Assembly (NCBI GenBank): GCA_902796975.1
Contig: CADBRF010000048.1
Location: 1 to 11,103 of the forward strand
Reading direction: 5' to 3'
Origin: an uncultured Coriobacteriaceae bacterium
GTDB lineage: Bacteria; Actinomycetota; Coriobacteriia; Coriobacteriales; QAMH01
DNA length: 11,103 nucleotides
Shown here: piece by piece, positions 1 through 6,994 of the stretch
How positions within the stretch are numbered: the first letter of the stretch is position 1
How the letters are laid out: each line of letters starts with the position of its first letter
Translations under genes and position numbers: made by a program
The notes under the pieces: model-generated
What the model was told of the DNA's origin: nothing
Database searches by the model: none
Seen by the model: only the letters and a program-made list of their open reading frames with translations

Positions 1-1186
1 GCTTGAGCAGGCGGAACCCGCATTCCTTCACCATCACACGAATGACCTCGGAGACATAGGCGCGGACCTCTGGATTGCGCGTGTCGAGCGCGTAGGCACC
101 GTGCCAGTGGCTTCCCGTGGTAACGAAGGTATTGTCGGCGGCGCGCAAGAGCCAGTCTGGATGAGTGGAGAAGAGGCGAGACTCCTTCGAACAGACAAAG
201 GGAGCAAGCCACAAGCCGGGAATGAAGTCCTTCTCCTCGATGCTCTCGGCGATGGTTGCCAGGCCGTTGGGGAATTTGCCCCCGTCTACGAGCAGCCAGT
301 CTCCGGGGGTACAATAGCCATCGTCGATCTGGAAGACGCGTTCAAAGCCCATGGTATCGAGCTTGCCAAAAGTGTCTGAGACGGTATCAAGGTCGGCGAG
401 GATCTTTTCCTCGGAGATATTGTCGTAGTGGCGATACCAGCTCGTGTAGCCCACGAGCGGGCGTGCGGAAAGGGGCAAGCAGAGTTCGTTTTCCGTCCCA
501 TAGAACTCCGCCCAGGCGTCAAAAGCCATGTCCACGTTCGCATATGATCCTGCCAGTAGGGGGCAGAGTTCTACGGTTTCGCGAGCTTTGAGCACGCGGG
601 CAGGAGGCTCCTGTTGCGCGGTGATGGTGCCATGCGTCTTGACCAGGGCATCTTCTGGGTCGGTGATGGTTACCTGGCCCGTGTCCACGCGTATGAGGGT
701 AAAGCCTCGCGACTCGTCGAGGGAGCCGATGAAGTCGACTGTCTCGGCTCCGTGCCTCACGTAGCCAAAGCTCCACCCGTGCAGTTTGCCGGGACGGTTT
801 GGATAGTCCGTGAAACGGTAGTCGCCCATGCCATCGAGCGCATACTTGCGAACGAGTGCTTTGGGCACGTGATGCAGCCCGCGCATGGTCGCGTCGCAGG
901 GGAGTTCCTCGGTGTCGGTCCAGCTCTGGTAACCGTTTAAGAGGATGCGGTCCTCGTTCTCGAATGCTTGGCTGTATTCGACTTCGCATGCGTCGATGAT
1001 GAGTGGGCAATAGGGAGTGACTGTAGCTCTGAACAGAGGTTTTGCTTCAATCTCAAGGCGGAGATGGCTGTTTTCACGCATCAGTTCAACATTGCCGTGG
1101 TCATCGCGGGCAATGACGAGGACATGCCAGCCCGGATCCTGCTCGCGGGAGAGATGATAGCGTAGCGTGCAACGGCTGAACTTCAT
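1..1186 (-). CDS. GH36 alpha-galactosidase (3'-truncated by window edge)
   Basis: Open for 395 codons from an ATG at 1186-1184 and runs off the left edge without a stop. It should hydrolyse terminal alpha-1,6-galactose from melibiose or raffinose-type sugars, probably in the cytoplasm, as no signal peptide is seen. An N-terminal beta-rich domain of about 240 residues is followed by the start of a (beta/alpha)8 barrel: GYTSWYRHY near residue 246, FQIDDGY near 287, GDWL and FPNGL just after, GLWLAPF near 325, then HPDWLL. This series matches clan GH-D family GH36 and recalls the compact Thermotoga GalA type. The last visible residues are GFRLLK; in the family a K-x-D motif with the nucleophile Asp follows here, so nucleophile and acid/base both lie outside the window. 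A strong Shine-Dalgarno (GAAGGAGG, revcomp of 1192-1199) sets the start. It lies 35 bp downstream of the symporter and is probably co-transcribed. Family is firm; exact substrate is inferred. Confidence 0.88.
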   Translation of the reverse strand, partial: MKFSRCTLRYHLSREQDPGWHVLVIARDDHGNVELMRENSHLRLEIEAKPLFRATVTPYCPLIIDACEVEYSQAFENEDRILLNGYQSWTDTEELPCDATMRGLHHVPKALVRKYALDGMGDYRFTDYPNRPGKLHGWSFGYVRHGAETVDFIGSLDESRGFTLIRVDTGQVTITDPEDALVKTHGTITAQQEPPARVLKARETVELCPLLAGSYANVDMAFDAWAEFYGTENELCLPLSARPLVGYTSWYRHYDNISEEKILADLDTVSDTFGKLDTMGFERVFQIDDGYCTPGDWLLVDGGKFPNGLATIAESIEEKDFIPGLWLAPFVCSKESRLFSTHPDWLLRAADNTFVTTGSHWHGAYALDTRNPEVRAYVSEVIRVMVKECGFRLLK

Positions 1187-1221
1187 GCCGAACCTCCTTC
1201 GTGCCAGACTCTACCGAGATG

Positions 1222-2814
1222 CTACTCGTCTTCTTTCGCTGCGGCCTCGGACGTGGCATCGCCATTGATGATGGCAAACACCTTGTCCTCATGATAGCGC
1301 GAGAAGACGAGGCCTCCGAGCAGACAGAAGAGAGCGGCGAAGAGAGCGGTGAGACGGTAGCCCACACCACCGGTGCCGATGAGGGCGATGGAGGTGAAAG
1401 CGAGCATCGAGACCGCCTGCCCCAGCTTGAAAGCAAAGGTGCGGGCTGCGTAGAACATGCCCTCTCGCTTCTCGTGGGTCATGATTGCATCGGCTTCGGC
1501 GATGTCGGCGACGACGGCCTGAGGAAGGATGCCCAGTATTGCCATGGGGATGGCAGCGAGGAAGGCGATGATGACGCCCCAAACGATGCCGGGGATGCCG
1601 AAGAGACCGACGATGGTGGTAATGGCGAAGGTTCCGGCAAACCAAATGAAGGCGAAGAGCACGAGGTGCTTCTTGCCCAAACGCTTGGCGAGGAAGTTCA
1701 CGGGTGCATAGAAGAGCAGGCTGATAAGCGTCATGAGGGCAAAGAGCACGAAGGTCATAGAATCGTCGAGCCCCATGAGCTCCGTTATATAGAAGGGCAG
1801 GCCGGTCTGGAACATGGTGAGCGAAATCCAATAGAGCACATCGCTTGCCACGAAGGTGCGGAACTCGCGGTTGGAGAAGGTCTTGCCCAGGCTCTTGAAG
1901 GTGGGAGTGGTAGAGGGCGTCGTGATGGCGTATTTGTGCTCATCGATGGCGAAGGTGGGAACGAGCATGCACACGACGGCGACGCAGGCGAGAATGCCAA
2001 TGGTCATGCGGAAGCTGCCCACGCTGCCCATGCTCGCCTCGAAGAGCCCCGCGATATTGGGTACGAGGTAGGCGAAAGCCGTGCCGAAGAAGTAAGTGGT
2101 GGAGATGAAGGTGGAGACGTTGATGCGGAGCTTCTGAGTGCGGCCGAGCTCGGGGATAAGGGCGTTATAGGGCGTGCAGTAGCAGGTCATGCATAGGTAG
2201 AAGAGGAGAACCGTGACCAGCAAGAAGAGGTTGTTGATACCTCCAACCCCATTGAACGGAGAGATGAAGACGAGCACGGTGACAGCGCCAAAGGGAATGG
2301 CAGCGTAGCGCATGAAGGGAATGCGCCTGCCGAGCTTGTGCTTGCAGCGGTCGGAGAGAGAGCCGATGAGCGGGTCGGTTATGGCATCGAAGATGCGGCC
2401 CGAGGCGGTGATGAGACCGATGACGGTAAGACCAGCGAAAACGGCGCCCTGGGTGATGAAGAGCTGATGGCCCTGGGAAAGAAGAGACGCGCCCGGCTGG
2501 TAGAAGTAGACGAGCCAGTTGCTGATAATGCCCGAAAGCATGGACCAGCCCAGCTGACCGATTGCAAAGAGCCAGAGCACGCCATTAGTTGCCAGCTTCT
2601 TGCCTTCGGGAAGGACGACTTCCTCTTCTTCGGGCTGTTTTGCCTTCTTGCCCCGTTTTTTCCGGCGAGATTTTCCGTCTGGTTCCTGCTCGGGCGCGGC
2701 AGCTGATTTCTGCTCTGCCTTCTCGATGCTGACTTCGCCTTGTTCTGCCTGTGCGGCTGTAACGGCATCTGCTTGAGCGGTGCTGACCTCGGCAGTGGTG
2801 TTCGTATCGGGCAT
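1222..2814 (-). CDS. GPH-family (MelB-like) sugar:cation symporter
   Basis: 530 residues. Glycoside-pentoside-hexuronide symporters of the MFS fold bring glycosides in with Na+ or H+. The family signature GRIFDAITDPLIG lies at residues 139-151; D143 and D147 correspond to the MelB cation-site aspartates. It is followed by the cytoplasmic loop SLSDRCKHKLGRR. About 12 hydrophobic segments run from residue 78 to 505, with the central cytoplasmic loop near 290-320. Residues 1-73 form an unusual hydrophilic extension: Ala/Gln/Glu-rich, then a Lys/Arg cluster (SRRKKRGKKAK, 49-59), then EEEE. MelB itself starts close to its first membrane segment. A longer reading starts at TTG 2820, but the Shine-Dalgarno GAGAGGA abuts that TTG and is spaced 6 nt from the ATG at 2814, so I choose 2814. 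First gene of a leftward unit with the GH36 enzyme, which suggests alpha-galactosides as cargo (inference). Confidence 0.9.
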   Translation of the reverse strand: MPDTNTTAEVSTAQADAVTAAQAEQGEVSIEKAEQKSAAAPEQEPDGKSRRKKRGKKAKQPEEEEVVLPEGKKLATNGVLWLFAIGQLGWSMLSGIISNWLVYFYQPGASLLSQGHQLFITQGAVFAGLTVIGLITASGRIFDAITDPLIGSLSDRCKHKLGRRIPFMRYAAIPFGAVTVLVFISPFNGVGGINNLFLLVTVLLFYLCMTCYCTPYNALIPELGRTQKLRINVSTFISTTYFFGTAFAYLVPNIAGLFEASMGSVGSFRMTIGILACVAVVCMLVPTFAIDEHKYAITTPSTTPTFKSLGKTFSNREFRTFVASDVLYWISLTMFQTGLPFYITELMGLDDSMTFVLFALMTLISLLFYAPVNFLAKRLGKKHLVLFAFIWFAGTFAITTIVGLFGIPGIVWGVIIAFLAAIPMAILGILPQAVVADIAEADAIMTHEKREGMFYAARTFAFKLGQAVSMLAFTSIALIGTGGVGYRLTALFAALFCLLGGLVFSRYHEDKVFAIINGDATSEAAAKEDE

Positions 2815-2820
2815 GGACAA

Positions 2821-2827
2821 TCCTCTC
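2821..2827 (-). promoter_or_regulatory. Shine-Dalgarno deciding the symporter start
   Basis: On the minus strand GAGAGGA occupies 2827-2821 and is followed by TTGTCC and then ATG (2814). The 6-nt gap favours ATG 2814. The in-frame TTG at 2820 touches the site directly and could hardly be used. Confidence 0.7.
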
Positions 2828-2853
2828 TGGAAAAATAGAGCGTGTTCTCTGGA
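2824..2853. repeat. 8-bp direct repeat, possible operator half-sites
   Basis: Plus-strand TCTCTGGA occurs at 2824-2831 and again at 2846-2853, 22 bp start to start, close to two helical turns. On the minus strand the distal copy overlaps the expected transcript start of the symporter and the proximal copy overlaps its Shine-Dalgarno. That placement would suit a repressor. The repeat is seen directly; its function is inferred. Confidence 0.35.
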
Positions 2854-2855
2854 GT

Positions 2856-2861
2856 ATCATA
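2856..2861 (-). promoter_or_regulatory. Putative -10 box of the symporter/galactosidase unit
   Basis: Minus-strand TATGAT (2861-2856) matches the TATAAT consensus at 5 of 6 positions and would place the transcript start near 2849, giving a leader of about 35 nt. No good TTGACA-like hexamer exists 15-19 nt upstream (the best choices are about ATGCAA or TGCAAG), and there is no TGn extension. If real, this promoter may need an activator. Confidence 0.4.
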
Positions 2862-2868
2862 GGGGAAA

Positions 2869-2891
2869 TGAACCGTCCTTGCATTCGTTCA
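2869..2891. promoter_or_regulatory. Short inverted repeat in divergent control region
   Basis: TGAAC (2869-2873) and GTTCA (2887-2891) form a 5-bp dyad with a 13-bp spacer, centred at 2880. It covers the place where the -35 element of the minus-strand promoter should be, and lies upstream of the rightward gene. It could bind a dimeric regulator, but arms of only 5 bp can arise by chance. Confidence 0.25.
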
Positions 2892-2925
2892 AGGTGTTAA
2901 GAGTGCAGTACAGATGGCTGGAAGC

Positions 2926-2930
2926 GAGGA
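2926..2930 (+). promoter_or_regulatory. Shine-Dalgarno deciding the start of the GT-B-like gene
   Basis: GAGGA at 2926-2930 stands 7 nt before ATG 2938. The upstream in-frame ATG at 2914 has only a weak AAGAG about 10 nt away, and the GAGGA would lie inside its coding part. The later start is therefore preferred. Confidence 0.65.
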
Positions 2931-2937
2931 AAGCCAC

Positions 2938-4479
2938 ATGGCAGAGAACGACCTCACAAAAGAGATGCGGATCATCCCCAGCAAGACCACCGAACCAGAC
3001 CGCGCTGCGGTTATCTTTGGCAATACCATAGGCGAAAAGGATTACGCTTCTGCCTGTGCGGCAAAGAAGCGCTATGTGCGCATGTTTGGCGACGATTCTT
3101 CCAAGATTTACCACCTGGCCGCTTCGCCCACGCCGGTCATAGGCACGCGCTTGGGCGTGAGGACGCTTCATCTGGCAGACAAGAAGGAGCCGGCCCTTTG
3201 CCTTGGCGAAGATGCCAGGCTTGCTGGGGCGGGAGAGCCAGTCGTTATTGGCACCATCCGCATGGGGTTTGGCCACTATCGCATTGCCATGGCCATGGCA
3301 TCTGCCGCGCGTGCGTTGGGAAAGACCCCTTACTGGTTTGATGTGATGGGATTTCCCAAGACCACAGCCACCAAGCTTGTCGCCTTCCAGAACCGTCTCT
3401 ATTCTGCTGGCTCGCGCATGAGCCAGAAGGTCGCGCCTTTTGACAAGCTCGTATGGGAGCCTATGAACTCGGAGGGCTTCCGCAAGCTCTCCTACAACGC
3501 CTCCGATCAGAAATGCACCGAGCTCATGGTGCCCGTCTACCGTGACCTGCCGCGCGATGTTCCCTTTATCGGAACGCACGCCTGGCCGTCGCAGGCTGCA
3601 GTGCATGCGGGCCTCACCCATGTGGTTAACGCGATTCCAGACAACTGGCCCATGGCGCTTCACCTGGCAGAAGGGTCGCTCCACACGGTACAGACCCAGA
3701 GCGCCTACCTGGGCTACCGGATGCTGCGCGGAATGGACCCAGAGCGCCAGCTTGTGCCCATGCCCTCTGAGAGCATCGTCTGCACCGGCCACTATATAGA
3801 CCATGAGCTCGTCCAGAACATCGAGACGGATTGCGCAGCTCGGTGCGAGCGCATGAAGAAGGGCAAGCCCATGCGCTTTCTGCTCTCCGTGGGCGGCGCA
3901 GGAGCGCAGGCTCAGCTTTTCGAGGACATAATCAAGCACCTGCTCCCGGCAATCGATTCGGGCAAGGCCGTGCTCTTCATCAACGTTGGAGACCATGACA
4001 AGGTCTGGAAGGAGCTCGTCAAGAAGCTTCCGGCTCTTGCAGAGGCATCGTGTCATTTCGGGGACTTCGACCGCACCGCTGCCTTCGCCAAGTCTGCCCT
4101 TTCCGGCGATGTCTATGGCATCCATGCCTTCTACGACGCGGACATCTTTGGCGCCGTCTACTCGACCAACCTTCTCATGCGCGCATCGGATGTCCTCATC
4201 ACCAAGCCGAGCGAGCTTGCTTACTACCCAGTGCCCAAGCTCATGATTCACCGTGTGGGTGGACACGAGGCCTGGGGCGCGATTCGCGCTGCCGAGGTGG
4301 GAGATGGCACCTACGAGATGGACGACACGCAAGAAGTGCTCTCCATGATCGACCTCATGCTCTCCGATTCTGGCATCGTCGAAGGCATGTGCGAGAACAT
4401 CAAGGCTGCCAAGGATGCGGGCGTCTATGATGGCGCTTACAGGGTCGTGGAGCTTGCTTGCGCAGAAAAGCTGCGCTGA
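2938..4479 (+). CDS. Uncharacterised GT-B-fold glycosyltransferase-like protein
   Basis: 513 residues from ATG 2938. I do not recognise a named gene, but the layout resembles the MurG / MGDG-synthase group of GT-B enzymes. After about 100 N-terminal residues without membrane segments comes a strand-loop VVIGTIRMGFGHYRIA (102-117), like the Gly-rich loop plus His of that group. Then FIGTHAWPS (210-218) and IPDNWPM (233-239) resemble the acceptor-side H/PD motifs. TGHYIDHELV (283-292) sits at the interdomain position. FLLSVGGAGAQ (314-324) looks like the first strand-loop of the donor domain, and SDVLITKPSELAYY (417-430) matches the donor-binding 'D-hydrophobic-KP-x-E' segment. No signal peptide or transmembrane helix is apparent. 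It is divergent from the symporter and upstream of cmk, with its own spacing of 106 bp, so it is probably a separate transcript. Glycosyl transfer, perhaps to a lipid, is inference; donor and acceptor are unknown. Confidence 0.8.
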   Translation: MAENDLTKEMRIIPSKTTEPDRAAVIFGNTIGEKDYASACAAKKRYVRMFGDDSSKIYHLAASPTPVIGTRLGVRTLHLADKKEPALCLGEDARLAGAGEPVVIGTIRMGFGHYRIAMAMASAARALGKTPYWFDVMGFPKTTATKLVAFQNRLYSAGSRMSQKVAPFDKLVWEPMNSEGFRKLSYNASDQKCTELMVPVYRDLPRDVPFIGTHAWPSQAAVHAGLTHVVNAIPDNWPMALHLAEGSLHTVQTQSAYLGYRMLRGMDPERQLVPMPSESIVCTGHYIDHELVQNIETDCAARCERMKKGKPMRFLLSVGGAGAQAQLFEDIIKHLLPAIDSGKAVLFINVGDHDKVWKELVKKLPALAEASCHFGDFDRTAAFAKSALSGDVYGIHAFYDADIFGAVYSTNLLMRASDVLITKPSELAYYPVPKLMIHRVGGHEAWGAIRAAEVGDGTYEMDDTQEVLSMIDLMLSDSGIVEGMCENIKAAKDAGVYDGAYRVVELACAEKLR

Positions 4480-4481
4480 AT

Positions 4482-4519
4482 CCCCGCGCTGCCTTGCATG
4501 GCGTTCTTTTGCGGCGGGG
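4482..4519 (+). other. Possible hairpin after the GT-B-like gene
   Basis: CCCCGC (4482-4487) can pair with GCGGGG (4514-4519). With one bulged base the stem extends by GC/GC, and an inner GCC/GGC pairing is possible. It lies directly after the stop at 4479, where a terminator would be expected, but no T-tract follows, so it is not a standard intrinsic terminator. Confidence 0.25.
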
Positions 4520-4524
4520 GAGCG

Positions 4525-4552
4525 TTGACCCTGTGCTGCCTGATGGTAAACT
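4525..4552 (+). promoter_or_regulatory. Predicted sigma70-type promoter of the cmk operon
   Basis: TTGACC (4525-4530, 5/6 to consensus) and TAAACT (4547-4552, 4/6) are separated by 16 bp. The start of transcription would fall near 4559, about 27 nt before the chosen GTG start of cmk. That agrees with the Shine-Dalgarno position and argues against the longer reading of cmk from 4556. Confidence 0.55.
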
Positions 4553-4585
4553 CTCGTGTGTTCGAAAACCCGAGAAGGAGGACGT

Positions 4586-5260
4586 GTGATAGTCGCTATT
4601 GATGGACCTGCGGGTTCTGGAAAGTCTACCGTTGCCAAGCAGGTTGCCAAGAACCTGGGCTTTCACTATATGGATACCGGCGCGATGTACCGCTGCATCG
4701 CATGGCTCGCTCTCGATGGCGGCGTCGATCTGGATGATGCTGCGCGCATCGGCGACCTCGCCCAAAAAGCCCAAATCATCTTCGGTCACGAGGCGGGCAA
4801 TCCGCTTCCTTCGAGCGTGAGCGTGAACGGGACCGATGTCACCCGCGCCATTCGAACTCACGAAGTCGATACGGCAGTGAGCCGTGTTTCCGCTATCCCG
4901 GCGGTGCGCGAGGCGCTGGTAGCCATGCAGCGCACGATGGCAGCCACAGACGACGTCGTCATGGAGGGCCGTGATATCGGCACGGTTGTCTTCCCCAACG
5001 CCGAGGTCAAGGTCTTCCTCACGGCAGCGCCTGAGGAGCGTGCTCGTCGCCGTGCCGCTCAGAACGCTGCCCGTGGCGTGGGCGAGACCGATCCGGATGT
5101 CATTCTCGCTTCTATCCGCGAGCGCGACCGCCAGGACTCCACACGTGAAACCTCTCCGCTTAAGCCCGCCGAGGACGCCCATATGCTCGATAGCACGGGG
5201 TTCACCATCGATGAGGTATGCGCTCAGATTGCCGAGCTTGCAAAAGAGGCACGCGCCTAA
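4586..5260 (+). CDS. cmk: Cytidylate (CMP) kinase
   Basis: 224 residues, the usual length for bacterial Cmk. It phosphorylates CMP/dCMP with ATP in the cytoplasm and so recycles CMP released during phospholipid synthesis and RNA turnover. Seen: P-loop GPAGSGKST at residues 7-15, DTGAMYR (30-36) at the CMP site, VSAIPAVREAL (101-111), EGRDIGTVVFP (127-137), and the C-terminal RDRQDSTRETSPL with DST (202-204). The reading frame is open from a GTG at 4556, but that would place the Shine-Dalgarno AAGGAGG (4575-4581) inside the gene. GTG 4586, 4 nt after that site, gives the typical N-terminus IVAIDGPAG. First gene of the rightward operon; its TAA overlaps the ATG of plsC by one base (TAATG), so the two are likely translationally coupled. 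Confidence 0.96.
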   Translation: MIVAIDGPAGSGKSTVAKQVAKNLGFHYMDTGAMYRCIAWLALDGGVDLDDAARIGDLAQKAQIIFGHEAGNPLPSSVSVNGTDVTRAIRTHEVDTAVSRVSAIPAVREALVAMQRTMAATDDVVMEGRDIGTVVFPNAEVKVFLTAAPEERARRRAAQNAARGVGETDPDVILASIRERDRQDSTRETSPLKPAEDAHMLDSTGFTIDEVCAQIAELAKEARA

Positions 5261-6075
5261 TGGCATTTTTCAAATCGAAAGACGAATGGTGCGACGGGCC
5301 GATTTGGGTGCCCTGGCGTCACGTGCATAACTGGTCAATTCTCATCTCCGCCTATATCATCAGGCCGTTTCTGAAGCTCTTCTTCCGCTATCGGGTGAAG
5401 GGTGCCGAGAACCTGCCCAAGCCTGGAGAAGAGCCTTACGTTATCGCTCTCAACCACGTTTCCTATGTAGACCCGCTGCTCTTGTGGTGCGTTTTGTATG
5501 GGAGGCGTCTTGGCTGCCGGTTTCTCGGCAGGACTTCGCTGTTCAGGCCTGTTATAGGCCCTTTCCTGGTACGTTCGGGCGCTATTCCGATTGACCCAGA
5601 CAGTGCAGACCGGACGGCGATCAAACGCGCCGCGGCTGCTTTGAAGCGCGGCGAGAACCTCATGATCTTCCCCGAGGGCACTCGCATGAACAAGGCTGAC
5701 AAGAGCTACGAGGCCCATGCCGGCCTTACCCTCATCGCCCAGATGGGCAAGGCGAAGATTCTTCCCGTGGGCATAGCGGGAACCGATGAAATCCGTCCTG
5801 AGGGTTCCAAGCTCATGCATTTCCCCACGTGCACGCTGAATGTTGGCAAGCCTATTGATATCAAAGACGAGAAGTTCGACGCGCTCCCGCGAAAGGGGCG
5901 TGGCCAGTTCATCGCCCAGTATGTCATGCAGGAGGTTTTTGCCCTTCGCGATGAAGCGGGCGGGCATGCTCCAGCTGCCCATCCCGAGCTTGTTCCCGGC
6001 AACCCCGAGCTGGGTGGCATTCTTGCGCCTTCGCTCGAAAGCCGTGGAGAAGCCGTGCCAGTCGAGCAGGCATAA
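5260..6075 (+). CDS. plsC: 1-acyl-sn-glycerol-3-phosphate acyltransferase
   Basis: 271 residues. Adds the second acyl chain to lysophosphatidic acid to make phosphatidic acid at the inner face of the membrane. Seen: a hydrophobic N-terminal segment (about 25-43) that could sit in the membrane, catalytic NHVSYVD (65-71, H66 and D71 of the H-x4-D motif), GRTSLFR (90-96), GAIPIDP (107-113), FPEGTR (137-142) and LPVGIAGTDE (168-177). The last 35 or so residues are Pro/Ala/Glu-rich and look like a disordered tail. The frame stays open upstream into cmk (ATG 5218), but ATG 5260, which overlaps the cmk stop and has AGAGG 10 nt before it, is the sensible start. Pairs with plsY and gpsA further down the operon. 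Confidence 0.94.
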   Translation: MAFFKSKDEWCDGPIWVPWRHVHNWSILISAYIIRPFLKLFFRYRVKGAENLPKPGEEPYVIALNHVSYVDPLLLWCVLYGRRLGCRFLGRTSLFRPVIGPFLVRSGAIPIDPDSADRTAIKRAAAALKRGENLMIFPEGTRMNKADKSYEAHAGLTLIAQMGKAKILPVGIAGTDEIRPEGSKLMHFPTCTLNVGKPIDIKDEKFDALPRKGRGQFIAQYVMQEVFALRDEAGGHAPAAHPELVPGNPELGGILAPSLESRGEAVPVEQA

Positions 6076-6109
6076 TCTAGGCAGCGATTTCTAAAGAGAA
6101 AGGCTCTCC

Positions 6110-6946
6110 ATGAAGCGAACAATCGAGATTGCTGAGAATGCGGGCGCCTGCTATGGGGTCGAACGTGCGCTTCGTCTGACACGAGAAGCGAAAGGCGATG
6201 TCCGGCCCGTTCACACGCTCGGGCCTCTCATCCACAATCCGCGCGTGGTGGCGGAGCTGGAAGGAGACGGTGTCTCCGTTGCGAACTCTCTCGACGAGGC
6301 ACAGACGGGCACCCTCATTCTGAGAAGCCACGGGACGGCTCCGCAGATTATCGCCGAGGCCAAGGAGCGGGGCTTCAACGTGGTTGATGCCACCTGCCCC
6401 TATGTCTCCAAGGTGCAACAGCATGCCAAGGAACTTGCAGACGCTGGCTATGCCGTGGTAATCATCGGAGAGCCCAAGCACGCCGAGGTCGAGGGCATTC
6501 GCGCGTGGGGTGGCAAAGCGGTAGTCGCCGTTGCCGATGAACCATCCAAGCTTCCAGAGACGCTTCCTGCTAAGGTGGGCGTCGTCATCCAGACCACCCA
6601 GAGCGAGAAGCGCGTGAACGCCGTGCTTTCCTGCGTGCGCGAGCTGGCGGATGAAGTCCTTGTCAAGGAGACTGTCTGCAATGCCACGCAGGTGCGCCAG
6701 CGTGCCGCGGCTGAGCTTGCCAGCAGGGTCGATGCCATGGTCGTCATCGGCGGGCACAACTCGGGCAACACCCACCGGCTCTATGAGGTGTGCAAGCCGC
6801 TGTGCCCCGCCACCTACCATATCGAGAGTACAGACGAACTCGACCCCGTGGCATTTAAGGCAGTTGAGCACGTGGGGATTACTGCTGGCGCTTCAACACC
6901 AGCTTCTCAGATCGAAGAAGTCAAGCGCTATCTTGAAAACCTATAA
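6110..6946 (+). CDS. ispH: 4-hydroxy-3-methylbut-2-enyl diphosphate reductase
   Basis: 278 residues, normal for a stand-alone IspH (LytB). The last enzyme of the MEP pathway, it reduces HMBPP to IPP and DMAPP with an Fe-S cluster. The three cluster cysteines are present: C14 (GACYGVERA), C96 (DATCPYV) and C190 (ETVCNAT). The substrate residues are in place too: H42 (LIHNP), H74 (RSHG), H124/E126 (KHAEVEG), TTQ (162-164) and SGNTHRL (218-224). The Shine-Dalgarno AAAGG lies 6 nt before the ATG, and the gene starts 34 bp after plsC. There is no fused S1-type RNA-binding domain, unlike the IspH-RpsA fusions known in clostridia. Cells relying on it use the MEP rather than the mevalonate route. Confidence 0.97.
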   Translation: MKRTIEIAENAGACYGVERALRLTREAKGDVRPVHTLGPLIHNPRVVAELEGDGVSVANSLDEAQTGTLILRSHGTAPQIIAEAKERGFNVVDATCPYVSKVQQHAKELADAGYAVVIIGEPKHAEVEGIRAWGGKAVVAVADEPSKLPETLPAKVGVVIQTTQSEKRVNAVLSCVRELADEVLVKETVCNATQVRQRAAAELASRVDAMVVIGGHNSGNTHRLYEVCKPLCPATYHIESTDELDPVAFKAVEHVGITAGASTPASQIEEVKRYLENL

Positions 6947-6994
6947 GCGCAGGCAGACCCCGTCAACTACGAGAGAAACCAAACAACGCCGCAC

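Noticed and set aside
519..1010. A 163-codon minus-strand frame within the left region
   Set aside because: It is Arg/His/Pro-rich and lies in another frame of the same strand as the GH36 gene, whose frame is open across the whole region and carries family motifs.
1201..2196. A 331-codon plus-strand open frame opposite the symporter
   Set aside because: Its product is a Gly/Glu/His-rich composition typical of antisense to a GC-rich membrane protein gene. The opposite strand encodes a clear GPH symporter.
2869..2913. A plus-strand promoter for the GT-B-like gene from TTGCAT at 2879
   Set aside because: No acceptable -10 box lies 16-18 bp downstream, so I cannot support a promoter there.
4480..4524. 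Intrinsic terminator after the GT-B-like gene
   Set aside because: A GC-rich stem can form, but no T-run follows it, so I list it only as a possible hairpin.
2857..4650. A 597-codon open frame on the minus strand opposite the GT-B-like gene and the start of cmk
   Set aside because: Its translation is low in recognisable motifs, and its N-terminal stretch with PEPAGPSIATI is the familiar antisense reading of the Cmk P-loop. The plus-strand genes have good Shine-Dalgarno sites and family motifs.
4400..5266. A 288-codon minus-strand frame opposite cmk
   Set aside because: It is antisense to a complete, motif-perfect cytidylate kinase.
6077..6871. A 264-codon minus-strand frame opposite ispH
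   Set aside because: It is antisense to a complete IspH with all cluster cysteines; no Shine-Dalgarno or family motif supports it.
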